Source: Oscillibacter ruminantium GH1 (lineage in GTDB: Bacteria > Bacillota > Clostridia > Oscillospirales > Oscillospiraceae). Taken from it: DNA of 57,481 nucleotides. The notes beneath the pieces are model-generated. The model was not told the origin of the DNA, searched no databases, and saw nothing but the letters and a program-made list of their open reading frames with translations. Below, in pieces: positions 7,882 through 14,987 of this stretch. The translations under genes and the position numbers were made by a program. The stretch spans positions 22,685-80,165 of the forward strand of contig NZ_DF158896.1 in NCBI RefSeq assembly GCF_000307265.1, given 5' to 3'. Positions within the stretch are counted from its first letter, which is position 1. The number at the start of each line of letters is the position of its first letter.

Positions 7882-8517
7882 TTACTTGATTTCCTTTATT
7901 TTTGTCAGATCATCACTGCATAGGATTTCAAGATTCTCGAAAACCTTTTGAGCAGACCAATCCCACCATTTCAGCTTCAGCAGATAGCGGATGAGGTTGT
8001 CATCAAACCGCTTCCGAATGATTCTGATTGGATTGCCTCCGGCGATATAATAAGGTGGTATGTCCTTTGTTACAACGGAATTAGCTGCAATGATCGCCCC
8101 ATCCCCAATATGCACTCCGGGCATAATCGTGACATTCTGCCCAATCCACACATCATTTCCGACAACGGTATCGCCTTTGAACGGTAGTTCTTCCAGCGTC
8201 GGTGTCACCTTTTCCCAACCGTGGCCCATGATGTTAAATGGGTAGGTGGTGACACTGCACATCCTGTGATTGGCACCGTTCATTACAAACTCGATACCTT
8301 TGGCAATGGCGCAGAATTTTCCGATTATGAGTTTGTCGCCTAAAAACTCATAATGATGCGTAACGTGCTCTTCAAACCGCCCCGCTCCGTTAATGTCGTC
8401 GTAATACGTGTAATCGCCGACGATGATATTGGAGCGAGTTATAACATTCTTGATATAGCATACGCTTTTTATTGTTTCATTTGGATAAAAGGCGTTAGGG
8501 TCGGGACCATATTGCAT
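7882..8517 (-). CDS. Vat/CatB-type xenobiotic O-acetyltransferase
   Basis: A 211-residue left-handed beta-helix acetyltransferase. Hexapeptide repeats run through the middle (KLIIGKFCAIAKGIEFVMNG, then GNDVWIGQNVTIMPGVHIGD). His84 in NGANHRM corresponds to the catalytic His of streptogramin and chloramphenicol xenobiotic acetyltransferases. The usual role is acetyl transfer from acetyl-CoA to a drug hydroxyl, with streptogramin A as the typical Vat substrate; the actual substrate must be tested. TAAGGAGGTATCTTAT precedes the ATG. It lies among other ribosome-drug resistance genes, which supports but does not prove a resistance role. Confidence 0.88.
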   Translation of the reverse strand: MQYGPDPNAFYPNETIKSVCYIKNVITRSNIIVGDYTYYDDINGAGRFEEHVTHHYEFLGDKLIIGKFCAIAKGIEFVMNGANHRMCSVTTYPFNIMGHGWEKVTPTLEELPFKGDTVVGNDVWIGQNVTIMPGVHIGDGAIIAANSVVTKDIPPYYIAGGNPIRIIRKRFDDNLIRYLLKLKWWDWSAQKVFENLEILCSDDLTKIKEIK

Positions 8518-8543
8518 ATAAGATACCTCCTTAAAATGGGATT

Positions 8544-9017
8544 TTATAATTCATATTCTATCATCTTAAGCCAATTCATGACCTCTTCCGATATGACAGT
8601 GCCATTTACAGCAATGCCGGGTAGTATTATTGACTTCGGGCACTCTTTTGCTATATCATTTGCAATTTGGCCGAATCCTCCACCACCGTGTGTGCAAAAG
8701 GGTATTATTGTTTTACCCGTAAAATCATTCAGTCTAAGGAAACTCATAACTGGCGGAGCTAAAGTTTTGAACCAGTTGGGTGATCCTATAAATACTGTTT
8801 CATAACCGTCTATTGGTTCATTTCCAGATATTAATTTTGGACAAAAGCCTCGAGAAATCTGATCCCTTAATTCTTTAGCAGCAGTATTATATTCAAAGGA
8901 ATAATTCGTATCGGGAATCAATTCTCTTAATGTTCCACCTGTCTGTACTGCTATTTCCAATGCTAAATTCGCCGTATTATGAAAAAGTGAATAATAAACA
9001 ATCAGTATATTATTCAT
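8544..9017 (-). CDS. Flavodoxin family protein
   Basis: A 157-residue protein with a flavodoxin-like fold. The phosphate-binding loop is YYSLFHNTANLA near the start; FIGSPNWFKTLAPPVMSFL and PFCTHGGGGFGQ are the later FMN-contacting loops, as in FldA-type or NAD(P)H-dependent FMN proteins. It would act as a cytoplasmic electron carrier or small quinone-type reductase. GAAAGGGAGTAACATAA precedes the ATG. It sits 26 nt upstream of the Vat-like gene in the cargo block, so both could be co-transcribed. Confidence 0.82.
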   Translation of the reverse strand: MNNILIVYYSLFHNTANLALEIAVQTGGTLRELIPDTNYSFEYNTAAKELRDQISRGFCPKLISGNEPIDGYETVFIGSPNWFKTLAPPVMSFLRLNDFTGKTIIPFCTHGGGGFGQIANDIAKECPKSIILPGIAVNGTVISEEVMNWLKMIEYEL

Positions 9018-9083
9018 TTATGTTACTCCCTTTCGGACATTAAAATTATCAATAGTGTTCAATCTAATGTGACTTATTCACCG

Positions 9084-10082
9084 TTATTCACCGAAGTGCA
9101 ATAGAATATCCCGAGCGGATTGTTCCGGCGTCAGCTCTGAGTTGTCCAGCCAGAATCCGATTCTTGGGGTTTTTCTCATGAAATCCGCATGCAGAGCTTC
9201 TAGTGAAAAACCGGTATAGCCAGTTTTTCCTCGCATCTTTTCACGCTTTTTTACAGTCTCCACATCTGGACACAATACGATTACATGAACAGGGTAATTC
9301 TCTAACATCTTCAACATGCGGAGCAGTTCCTCACCATAGTAGTTGTCCTGCAAAACAACGGAAAAACCGCTGTCATAATAGGTTTTTGCCGTTTCAGCTG
9401 CCAAGCGGTAACGCAGATGCAGTTGTCGGATAGCTTCTTCGGAGGGCTGTACGGACATGTCAGCCCGTCCGGCAACAATCATTTTACGAAATATATCGCC
9501 CCGCAGATGCACTCCTTTTTCCATTTTTAAGGCAAGTAATTGAGCGACTGTAGATTTTCCGGACGCCATAACCCCGGTGATTAAATAGATTGCTCTCTTC
9601 AGCGCTTCAAGATTTTTCAGATCGATATGATCAACTTCCCTCAATTCATATCCACTATGAAAAATTTTCTGAGCCTCTGCCGAAATACATGGAATCACTC
9701 TACCTTCAAATATTGAAGAAGAAAACCATTTTGCTTCAAAATGATACCAGCCGCCTTGCAGATCAGCCTGCCTGGCACTTCCATCTTCATCTATTATTAA
9801 AGGGTGTATATCTATATAGCCAAGTTCCGGGTGATGCAGCTCAATGCGTGCAGGACTCCAATCAGTCGTGATTTTATATCCCTTATCTTTTAGTTCAGCC
9901 AATAAGGTTTCCTCAGATTCCCCATCGAAATCAACGTCTATATCTCTATGATCCCTATTTTGCTTTCCGGTCAGGATATCAACACCCCAACCACCATCAA
10001 TCCAATATTTTATATTTAAATCTTCTAACAGATTTAAAACATCAAATAGGTTTTCTTTACTTGTTGTTTCATTGTTATTCAT
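9084..10082 (-). CDS. Lincosamide nucleotidyltransferase-like domain fused to a P-loop kinase
   Basis: A 332-residue two-domain protein. Residues about 10-165 resemble Lnu/ANT(2'')-type nucleotidyltransferases: YWIDGGWGVDILTG followed by RDHRDIDVDFD, whose Asp residues would bind Mg-NTP. Residues about 166-332 start with a Walker A loop ITGVMASGKSTVAQLLA and continue as a small kinase (RGDIFRKMIVAG; VIVLCPDVETVKKREKMRG), similar to chloramphenicol-phosphotransferase-like or gluconate-kinase-like P-loop enzymes. The ATG at 10080-10082 is preceded by AAAGGAGATTTT. The protein could adenylylate and phosphorylate drugs, but both activities are inferred from motifs only. AT-rich; it is the first gene of the cargo block, next to the truncated sigma-like gene. 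Confidence 0.82.
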   Translation of the reverse strand: MNNNETTSKENLFDVLNLLEDLNIKYWIDGGWGVDILTGKQNRDHRDIDVDFDGESEETLLAELKDKGYKITTDWSPARIELHHPELGYIDIHPLIIDEDGSARQADLQGGWYHFEAKWFSSSIFEGRVIPCISAEAQKIFHSGYELREVDHIDLKNLEALKRAIYLITGVMASGKSTVAQLLALKMEKGVHLRGDIFRKMIVAGRADMSVQPSEEAIRQLHLRYRLAAETAKTYYDSGFSVVLQDNYYGEELLRMLKMLENYPVHVIVLCPDVETVKKREKMRGKTGYTGFSLEALHADFMRKTPRIGFWLDNSELTPEQSARDILLHFGE

Positions 10083-10156
10083 AAAATCTCCTTTCTCAAA
10101 GGTTTTTTTATTGTTAATTTTAGGCATACAAAACCTACATATAAACAGGCATTTGT

Positions 10157-10360
10157 ATGGTAGTGGACAAGCTCATGTCACAGCGGCTTCGTCAATGCAT
10201 AGCACAACTTTCCAAAGAGGAACAGAATCTGATTTTTTCCCTGTATTATCAAGGAAAAACGCAGATGGAGCTGGAGAGAGAAACCGGAATCAAGCAGCAG
10301 ACCATCAGCTATCGGGACCGTCAGATTCGGCTGAAGCTAAAAAAAATGATGGAAAAGTAA
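10157..10360 (+). pseudogene. Sigma-70-like factor, C-terminal stub (region 4)
   Basis: The 67 codons encode a sigma region 4 helix-turn-helix: CIAQLSKEEQNLIFSLYYQG then MELERETGIKQQTISYRDRQ. Complete sigma-like factors of Tn1549-type elements are about 130-180 residues, so the front half is missing. An in-frame stop at 10142-10144 and the start of the AT-rich cargo just upstream show that the 5' part was removed or displaced when the cargo entered. The DNA-binding half could still be translated from the ATG at 10157, without a clear ribosome-binding site. Confidence 0.65.
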
Positions 10361-10376
10361 AAATATTTTTTGTAGA

Positions 10377-10414
10377 CCCCCTCACGAAACCGGATTAGTA
10401 GTGAGGGGGTTTTT
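10377..10414 (+). terminator. Rho-independent terminator after the sigma-like stub
   Basis: CCCCCTCAC and GTGAGGGGG pair across a 15-nt loop and are followed by five T residues. It begins 16 nt after the stub's stop codon. Confidence 0.8.
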
Positions 10415-10439
10415 CCCATTCCCTCAATCGTACTTTGAA

Positions 10440-10870
10440 AATTTCATATCCGATGACCTGAATACATTAGCTGACGGACCCTGAAAGGGAAAAGCGACCC
10501 CGGAGGATGCGCCAAGACCACCTGTAGGCAGGCAGCAAGAAAAGTGAAATCACTTATTTTTTTGTTCGCTCGTTTCTTTCTGCTCCTATCAAAGACGGCC
10601 AAATAAGGTGCAGAGCGGTACCCATCCGACCGGAAAACAGGCTGTGGCAGCCTGTCTCGCAATGACTCCGTCAGCCTATATTGATACTTCTGTCCAGTCA
10701 CAGCCCCCCTGACCGGGGGATCACGCAATGAGGGCAGCCGGCAGAGATCCTGGCGGGGGTGAGATTCCCATGATGCGGTGAAGCCAGCCGCAGTTCAGGC
10801 CGTCGCCTTTATTGTGCAAAGCACCATATGCTCTGTACAGAGTGCTTGGGGAGTAGTGTCGAATTAAGCA
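10440..10870. other. Noncoding, hairpin-rich segment of the conjugative element
   Basis: About 430 nt without a supported gene. It contains several short perfect hairpins, for example ACAGGCTG/CAGCCTGT with a 3-nt loop (about 10632-10652) and CCCCC/GGGGG (about 10705-10721), and its composition matches the element backbone rather than the cargo. Candidates are a structured RNA, a transfer origin or a long regulatory region for the downstream mazF-xis-int genes. No known RNA family was recognised. Confidence 0.4.
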
Positions 10871-10909
10871 CCGTTATTACAGAAAAAAGACTTAATGTCA
10901 GAAGCGATG

Positions 10910-10952
10910 GGGATCGCTCTGCCAGCGGAAAAGCTCACAGTAGAGCGATCCC
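10910..10952. repeat. Inverted repeat upstream of the MazF-family gene
   Basis: GGGATCGCTCT and AGAGCGATCCC pair perfectly around about 21 nt. It lies some 55 nt upstream of the toxin gene start, so an operator or leader hairpin is possible. No T-run follows. Confidence 0.55.
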
Positions 10953-11007
10953 TATATTTGTGCCATTAAGAAAAGCAGAGGAAACTCAAACCAAGGAGGT
11001 GCAAAAT

Positions 11008-11376
11008 TTGAACATGATAAAACAAGGAATCAGCCGCGGCGATATTTACTACGCCGATTTAAGCCCTGTTGTGGGCTGTGAGCAAGGGGGCATCCGTCCC
11101 GTACTTATATTGCAAAATGACATAGGCAACCGCCACAGTCCCACCACCATCGTCTGTGCCATCACCGGCAGACCCAAAAAACCTCTGCCCACCCATGCAA
11201 CTATTACTGGAGCGGGCAGATTGTCCAGAGAGTCCTTTGCACTTCTGGAGCAGATACGCACCATTGATCGGACACGGCTTCGGGGCTGGATCGGCAGGTT
11301 GGATGAACAGGCTATGGAAGAAATCAACCAAGCACTTTCTATCAGCGTCGGACTAAGTCCGGCGCTTTTATTATGA
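11008..11376 (+). CDS. MazF/PemK-family endoribonuclease toxin homologue
   Basis: A protein of about 122 residues with the PemK/MazF fold: RGDIYYADLSPVVGCEQGG and then RPVLILQNDIGNRHSPTTI, with the C-terminal half RTIDRTRLRGWIGRL. Family members cut mRNA at specific sequences. The best ribosome-binding site, AAGGAGG, fits a TTG at 11008; an ATG at 11014 is the alternative. No MazE-like antitoxin gene is visible next to it, as is usual for the MazF genes of Tn1549-like elements, where the gene may serve element maintenance or regulation. The excisionase gene follows after 12 nt, suggesting one transcript. Confidence 0.85.
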   Translation: MNMIKQGISRGDIYYADLSPVVGCEQGGIRPVLILQNDIGNRHSPTTIVCAITGRPKKPLPTHATITGAGRLSRESFALLEQIRTIDRTRLRGWIGRLDEQAMEEINQALSISVGLSPALLL

Positions 11377-11388
11377 GGGGGAATTTTT

Positions 11389-11607
11389 ATGAACAACAAA
11401 ACAATCATGTTTGAAAAATACCCCGACGTAGTCGAGGTAAATCAATTACGAGAAATGCTCGGCGGCATCAGCCGGAAACTGGCTTATAAATTGCTTTCGG
11501 AAAAAGAGATACATAGTGTTCGCATTGGACGAACCTATAAGATTCCCAAAGCATGCGTCATTGAATATTTGCTGAGTGAAGAAATGTGCCATATCAAGAT
11601 TGGTTGA
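11389..11607 (+). CDS. xis: Excisionase-family DNA-binding protein
   Basis: A 72-residue protein with the MerR-like excisionase helix-turn-helix: VVEVNQLREMLGGISRKLAY, then VRIGRTYKIPKACVIEYL. Such proteins bend DNA at attachment sites and steer the integrase towards excision. GAGGGGGAATTTTT precedes the ATG. Placement between mazF and the integrase is the standard order for these elements. A terminator overlaps its stop codon. Confidence 0.85.
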   Translation: MNNKTIMFEKYPDVVEVNQLREMLGGISRKLAYKLLSEKEIHSVRIGRTYKIPKACVIEYLLSEEMCHIKIG

Positions 11608-11618
11608 TATGGTTTTTT
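11589..11618 (+). terminator. Terminator overlapping the xis stop codon
   Basis: CCATATCAA and TTGATATGG pair across a 6-nt loop and are followed by six T residues. The stem includes the xis stop codon. It would separate mazF-xis from the integrase transcript. Confidence 0.75.
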
Positions 11619-11657
11619 GCTTATTATTGACCCAAAACCGTAGAAAAATCCGTTGGA

Positions 11658-11686
11658 TTGCTTCCGCGTAAAACAGTAGCTATCCT
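11658..11686 (+). promoter_or_regulatory. Candidate integrase promoter
   Basis: TTGCTT and TATCCT are spaced by 17 nt, about 70 nt upstream of the integrase ATG and after the xis terminator. The -10 box is weak. A GTAGAAAA motif lies just upstream at 11640-11647. Confidence 0.4.
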
Positions 11687-11755
11687 ATGCCTTCTGTGGT
11701 ATTGTGATGTTGTCAATGGTAGGCAAATACGCTGTTATTTCAAAGGAGGATAACA

Positions 11756-13003
11756 ATGATAACAGGCTGCCTACAGCAAAAGAACAATACTTATTACGCC
11801 GTCCTTTATATCAAAGTAGACGGAAAAAGAAAAACCAAGTGGATTCCCACCGGACTGCCGGTAGCGGGAACCAGCGACAGGAAAGCTAAGAAAGCCTTTG
11901 ACCAAATCCGGTTGGAGTATGAACAGGAGCAGGAAGAAAAGGAGCGTCGCGAAGCCGAGGAACGAGCCAAAGAACTGATCGAGGGCAAACGAAATCCTCA
12001 AGCGGATGTATTGTTTACCGACTACCTTCAAAAATGGCTGATTCAAGCAAAGCCGACGATAGCCAAAACAACATTTAAAGGCTATCAAACCATGCTGGAT
12101 GGTCGAATCAATCGGTACTTTATCGAGCTGGACATCACCTTGGGGGAGGTTACCCCACAGCATATTCAGGACTTCCATCAATCAATTTTTGATGAGGGCC
12201 ACACACCGAACACGGTTATCCATTATCACGCAGTCCTCCGCAGAGCACTACAGAATGCGGTGAAAAAGGAGATCATCGACAGTAACCCTGCTGACCGGGT
12301 AGACAGACCAAAAAAGAATATATATCAGGCTCAGTTTTATTCCGCAGAGGAAATGATGGCACTGTTTGATGCGATATCAGATGATCCCTTGGAGATTTGT
12401 GTGAAGCTGGCAGCTTACTATGGTTTACGCCGAAGCGAAGTTCTCGGATTAAAGTGGGATGCGATCAACCTCGAACAAAAAACCATCTCCATCAAGCACA
12501 AGGTGATTGAGGACACGGTAGATGGCAAAACCATAACGGTCGGGGAAGATGTACTGAAAACCAAATCCAGCTTCCGCACCCTTCCGTTGCTGCCATCGGT
12601 GGAAAAGCTACTGCTTGCAGAAAAGGAAAAGCAGGAAATGTACAGAAAGCTATTCAAACGCTCTTACTGCCGGGATTATCTCGACTACATCTGCCTCGAC
12701 CAAACAGGGAAGCTCATGCGCCCTAATTATGTAACGGATCACTTTAGCTGGGTGCTTGAAAAAACCGACCTCAAAAAAATCCGTTTCCACGATTTAAGAC
12801 ATTCCTGCGCCAGCTTACTGCTTGCAAATGGGATATCAATGAAACAAATCCAGATATGGCTGGGGCATAGCACCTTTTCGACCACAGCAGACATTTATTC
12901 TCACCTGGACTTCCACGCACAGATCGAATCCGGATTGGTTATGGATGGGATGTTTGAAAGAAACCGAGTGGCAGAACCTACTGGACTTGCAGCAATCAAC
13001 TAA
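11756..13003 (+). CDS. int: Tyrosine integrase of the conjugative element
   Basis: A 415-residue tyrosine recombinase that integrates and excises the element. Residues about 1-60 form an arm-type DNA-binding domain (TYYAVLYIKVDGKRKTKWIP), about 85-180 the SAM-like core-binding domain, and 195-395 the catalytic domain. The catalytic residues are visible: Arg225 in YYGLRRSEVLG, His345 and Arg348 in HDLRHS, His371 in LGHST and Tyr381 in DIYSHL. AAAGGAGGATAACA precedes the ATG. The gene is complete and followed by candidate arm sites and a tRNA-Ser gene, which marks this end of the element. Confidence 0.95.
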   Translation: MITGCLQQKNNTYYAVLYIKVDGKRKTKWIPTGLPVAGTSDRKAKKAFDQIRLEYEQEQEEKERREAEERAKELIEGKRNPQADVLFTDYLQKWLIQAKPTIAKTTFKGYQTMLDGRINRYFIELDITLGEVTPQHIQDFHQSIFDEGHTPNTVIHYHAVLRRALQNAVKKEIIDSNPADRVDRPKKNIYQAQFYSAEEMMALFDAISDDPLEICVKLAAYYGLRRSEVLGLKWDAINLEQKTISIKHKVIEDTVDGKTITVGEDVLKTKSSFRTLPLLPSVEKLLLAEKEKQEMYRKLFKRSYCRDYLDYICLDQTGKLMRPNYVTDHFSWVLEKTDLKKIRFHDLRHSCASLLLANGISMKQIQIWLGHSTFSTTADIYSHLDFHAQIESGLVMDGMFERNRVAEPTGLAAIN

Positions 13004-13117
13004 TTTTCTACGGACTGCCTTATGGGAATACGGAAAAGCCTTATAGGGCAAGGGCTCAGGCATATCCGTTTTCTACACAAACAAAAAAACGCCCTCAAAA
13101 GAGAGCGTAGAAAAGGC

Positions 13118-13162
13118 AAAAAAATGGAGGGCCTGTTGCGGACATTGACCGCAAACAGGCCC
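13118..13162 (-). terminator. Terminator of the tRNA-Ser transcript
   Basis: GGGCCTGTTTGCGG pairs with CCGCAACAGGCCC (one bulged base, 7-nt loop) two bases after the tRNA CCA, followed on the minus strand by seven T residues. Confidence 0.8.
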
Positions 13163-13163
13163 C

Positions 13164-13252
13164 TGGCGGAGGCGGTGAGATTCGAACTCACGTGCCCGTG
13201 AGGACAACCTGATTTCGAGTCAGGCTCGTTATGACCACTTCGATACGCCTCC
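13164..13252 (-). tRNA. tRNA-Ser (anticodon CGA)
   Basis: A complete 89-nt class II tRNA with an encoded CCA. The acceptor stem is GGAGGCG/CGCCTCC with discriminator G. The anticodon stem-loop is CCTGA-CTCGAAA-TCAGG, giving anticodon CGA for UCG codons. A long variable arm (about TTGTCCTCACGGGCAC) identifies it as tRNA-Ser, and the T arm is GTGAGTTCGAATCTCAC. It lies 160 nt after the integrase gene, on the opposite strand, with arm-type repeats on both sides, which suggests it is inside the mobile element rather than a simple target gene. Confidence 0.95.
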
Positions 13253-13401
13253 ATATTTATTTTAATACACCAAGCCCCGCGTAGAAGTCAAGGCAAAGTG
13301 TAGAAAAACCGTAGAAATCGCTAAAAAGCTAATTTTTTGAAATCCCGCAAAACCGCATAAACTCAAGGGTTTCCTGCATTTTCAAGGCAACTGACCGAGT
13401 G

Positions 13402-13443
13402 GATTTCGAGTCAGTCCCGTTATGACCACTTCGATACCGCTCC
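13402..13443 (-). pseudogene. tRNA-Ser 5' half, broken in the anticodon arm
   Basis: The first 42 nt match a tRNA-Ser: acceptor GGAGCGG, D arm TATCGAAGTGGTCATAACGG and the anticodon segment TGACTCGAAATC. Sequence after that no longer fits any tRNA. Its acceptor strand differs from that of the complete gene (GGAGCGG versus GGAGGCG), so it is a separate gene. The break at the anticodon loop is where many tyrosine integrases cross over. Confidence 0.75.
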
Positions 13444-13446
13444 ATA

Positions 13447-13860
13447 TTTAGTTGACTTGCGCGGCGGGAAAGTGCCGCATCGGAAAGAAGCGTCGTTATA
13501 ACCGTCCCAATATGTCCCAAAATGGCTGCGACGGCGGCAACTTTAAAAAATCCACGACAGATGCTTTGCAATATAAACATTAGGATAGTATTATGGCACA
13601 TTTTTTAGAAAGTTGCAAGTCCCTCCGTTCGTATTCGAAAAATTCTACGAAATAAAAACGGCGTTTTACGGCGGGGCGGGAACCGTCGCCGCACGTACTG
13701 CAAGAGCAAAAAAGGGGAGGGTGGTTAAGACCACCAATTGATGTAACTTTTTCCATTTTATTTGTCATTATTTTTAACCAATTTGTCTTCACTTTTTCCT
13801 TCTTTTCCACGTCTTATTATTATAAAATAAAAGATACGACCACGCAAAGGAGAGAATGAT
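13447..13860. other. Intergenic region between element end and SGNH gene
   Basis: About 410 nt with no supported gene. A small hairpin GGTGG/CCACC lies near 13721-13736. The last part is T-rich, with TATTAT and TATAAA hexamers near 13816-13830 that could serve the gene at 13861, but no clean -35 box was found. Confidence 0.4.
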
Positions 13861-14712
13861 ATGGCGGGAAAGCGAGAAAGAAGGAAAAGAAGAAGGGCGG
13901 GGGGCGGTATCCTGCTGGCGCTGTGTTTGGTACTGGGGCTCACGGTCACAACTCTGTTGACACCCACTCTGGATGCTCCCATGGCGTCCGTTGTCGCGGC
14001 GGCGGCTCAGGTCTGTTCTGAGCCGGAGGCACTGCCGGACGATTGGGAGGATAACGTTGCCGTGCCGCTGGATTTGCCGCCTGAGGAGGATACTCCCGAG
14101 ATAGTGGAACCGGTTAAACCGGAGCCAAAGGCCGTTCCTGTTCAGGAAACTGATTTTTCAGACGCGGCCTTTGTGGGGGATTCCCGAACAGAGGGTTTTC
14201 ATCTTTACAGCGGTCTGAAAGAGGGGACCTATTTTTACGCGGTGGGCGCCACCGTACAGACGGTGATGGAAAAAGCCACACAGGACGGACCCAACGGAAA
14301 GGAGACGATTCTGGACGCTCTTTCCGGCGGGACCTACGGAAAGATTTACATCATGCTTGGGATCAACGAGCTGGGCTGGTACCGCACGGAGGCTTTTACC
14401 AATCAGTATGCCAAAGTCATCCACCGTATCCGTGCCGACCATCCGGAGGCAAAACTGGTCATCCAGTCCCTGCCTCCCGTCAGCGCAGAGCAGGACCAGA
14501 AGCACAGCTATGTGAACAACACCCGCATCATTTTGTTCAACCAGCTGCTGGAGGAGGTGGCGGGCGAAGAGGACTGCATTTTTCTGGATGTAGCTTCCGC
14601 CGTGGCAGATGAAAACGGAGTGTTGCCCAAGAATCTTACCACGGATGGGGTTCATTTGAATGCTGCCGGATGCAAAAAGTGGCTGGAATATCTGCGGGCC
14701 AACCCCGTTTAA
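13861..14712 (+). CDS. Membrane-anchored SGNH/GDSL-type hydrolase
   Basis: A 283-residue protein. A basic start (KRERRKRRR) and one hydrophobic segment (about 17-37) anchor it, followed by a Pro/Glu-rich linker to about residue 100. The catalytic domain has SGNH blocks: FVGDSRTEG with the nucleophile Ser, MLGINELG with Asn, and TTDGVHLNAAG with Asp and His. It should act outside the membrane as an esterase or deacylase, perhaps on cell-wall polymers; the substrate is unknown. CAAAGGAGAGAATGAT precedes the ATG. It is the first host gene after the element end and is followed by a large hairpin. Confidence 0.83.
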   Translation: MAGKRERRKRRRAGGGILLALCLVLGLTVTTLLTPTLDAPMASVVAAAAQVCSEPEALPDDWEDNVAVPLDLPPEEDTPEIVEPVKPEPKAVPVQETDFSDAAFVGDSRTEGFHLYSGLKEGTYFYAVGATVQTVMEKATQDGPNGKETILDALSGGTYGKIYIMLGINELGWYRTEAFTNQYAKVIHRIRADHPEAKLVIQSLPPVSAEQDQKHSYVNNTRIILFNQLLEEVAGEEDCIFLDVASAVADENGVLPKNLTTDGVHLNAAGCKKWLEYLRANPV

Positions 14713-14715
14713 CAT

Positions 14716-14764
14716 AACGTGCCGCCTCATTTTCAAGTCTTGCTTGAAAATGAGGCGGCACGTT
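14716..14764. terminator. Long perfect inverted repeat after the SGNH gene
   Basis: A 22-bp perfect stem with a 5-nt loop (TCTTG) begins four bases after the stop codon; the arms start AACGTGCCGCC. There is no T-run on either side, so it may act as a terminator by strength alone or as an mRNA 3'-end stabiliser. Confidence 0.6.
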
Positions 14765-14804
14765 GCGCATGGGGACAAAGTGCGGGAGAAAATGCCGGAA
14801 AGCG

Positions 14805-14833
14805 TTGTAATTTCAACGCAGGGACTATATAAT
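14805..14833 (+). promoter_or_regulatory. Promoter of the signalling cluster
   Basis: TTGTAA and TATAAT are separated by 17 nt. The start site near 14840 leaves an untranslated leader of about 150 nt before the ATG at 14988. Confidence 0.65.
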
Positions 14834-14987
14834 ATATCATAAATTCCAGACATAATATATTCTGCCGCTGTCATCTTTCGCGGCGGGGCTGAATTTGGAT
14901 GCTTCGGCGGGAAACGCCCGAATGTGCGGACAGCTGGTGGTTCCATCAGCCACAGACCATGCAGACGGACGAGGGAGGGGAAAGCGA

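Larger units (their letters stand above)
13004..13318. repeat. Putative integrase arm-type sites (GTAGAAAA motifs)
   Basis: Copies of GTAGAAA(A/T), or its complement TTTTCTAC, occur at 13004-13011, 13069-13076, 13107-13114, 13300-13307 and 13311-13318, with a weaker GTAGAAGT at 13281-13288 and another exact copy at 11640. Clustered, oriented 8-bp repeats beside an integrase gene are typical arm-binding sites of tyrosine recombinases. They lie on both sides of the tRNA-Ser gene. Confidence 0.55.

Noticed and set aside
10444..10728. Minus-strand open frame in the noncoding segment of the element
   Set aside because: No ribosome-binding site, and the sequence is dominated by hairpins; no family recognised.
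13329..13601. Open frame crossing the broken tRNA-Ser
   Set aside because: It includes the tRNA sequence read as protein, so it is not a real gene.
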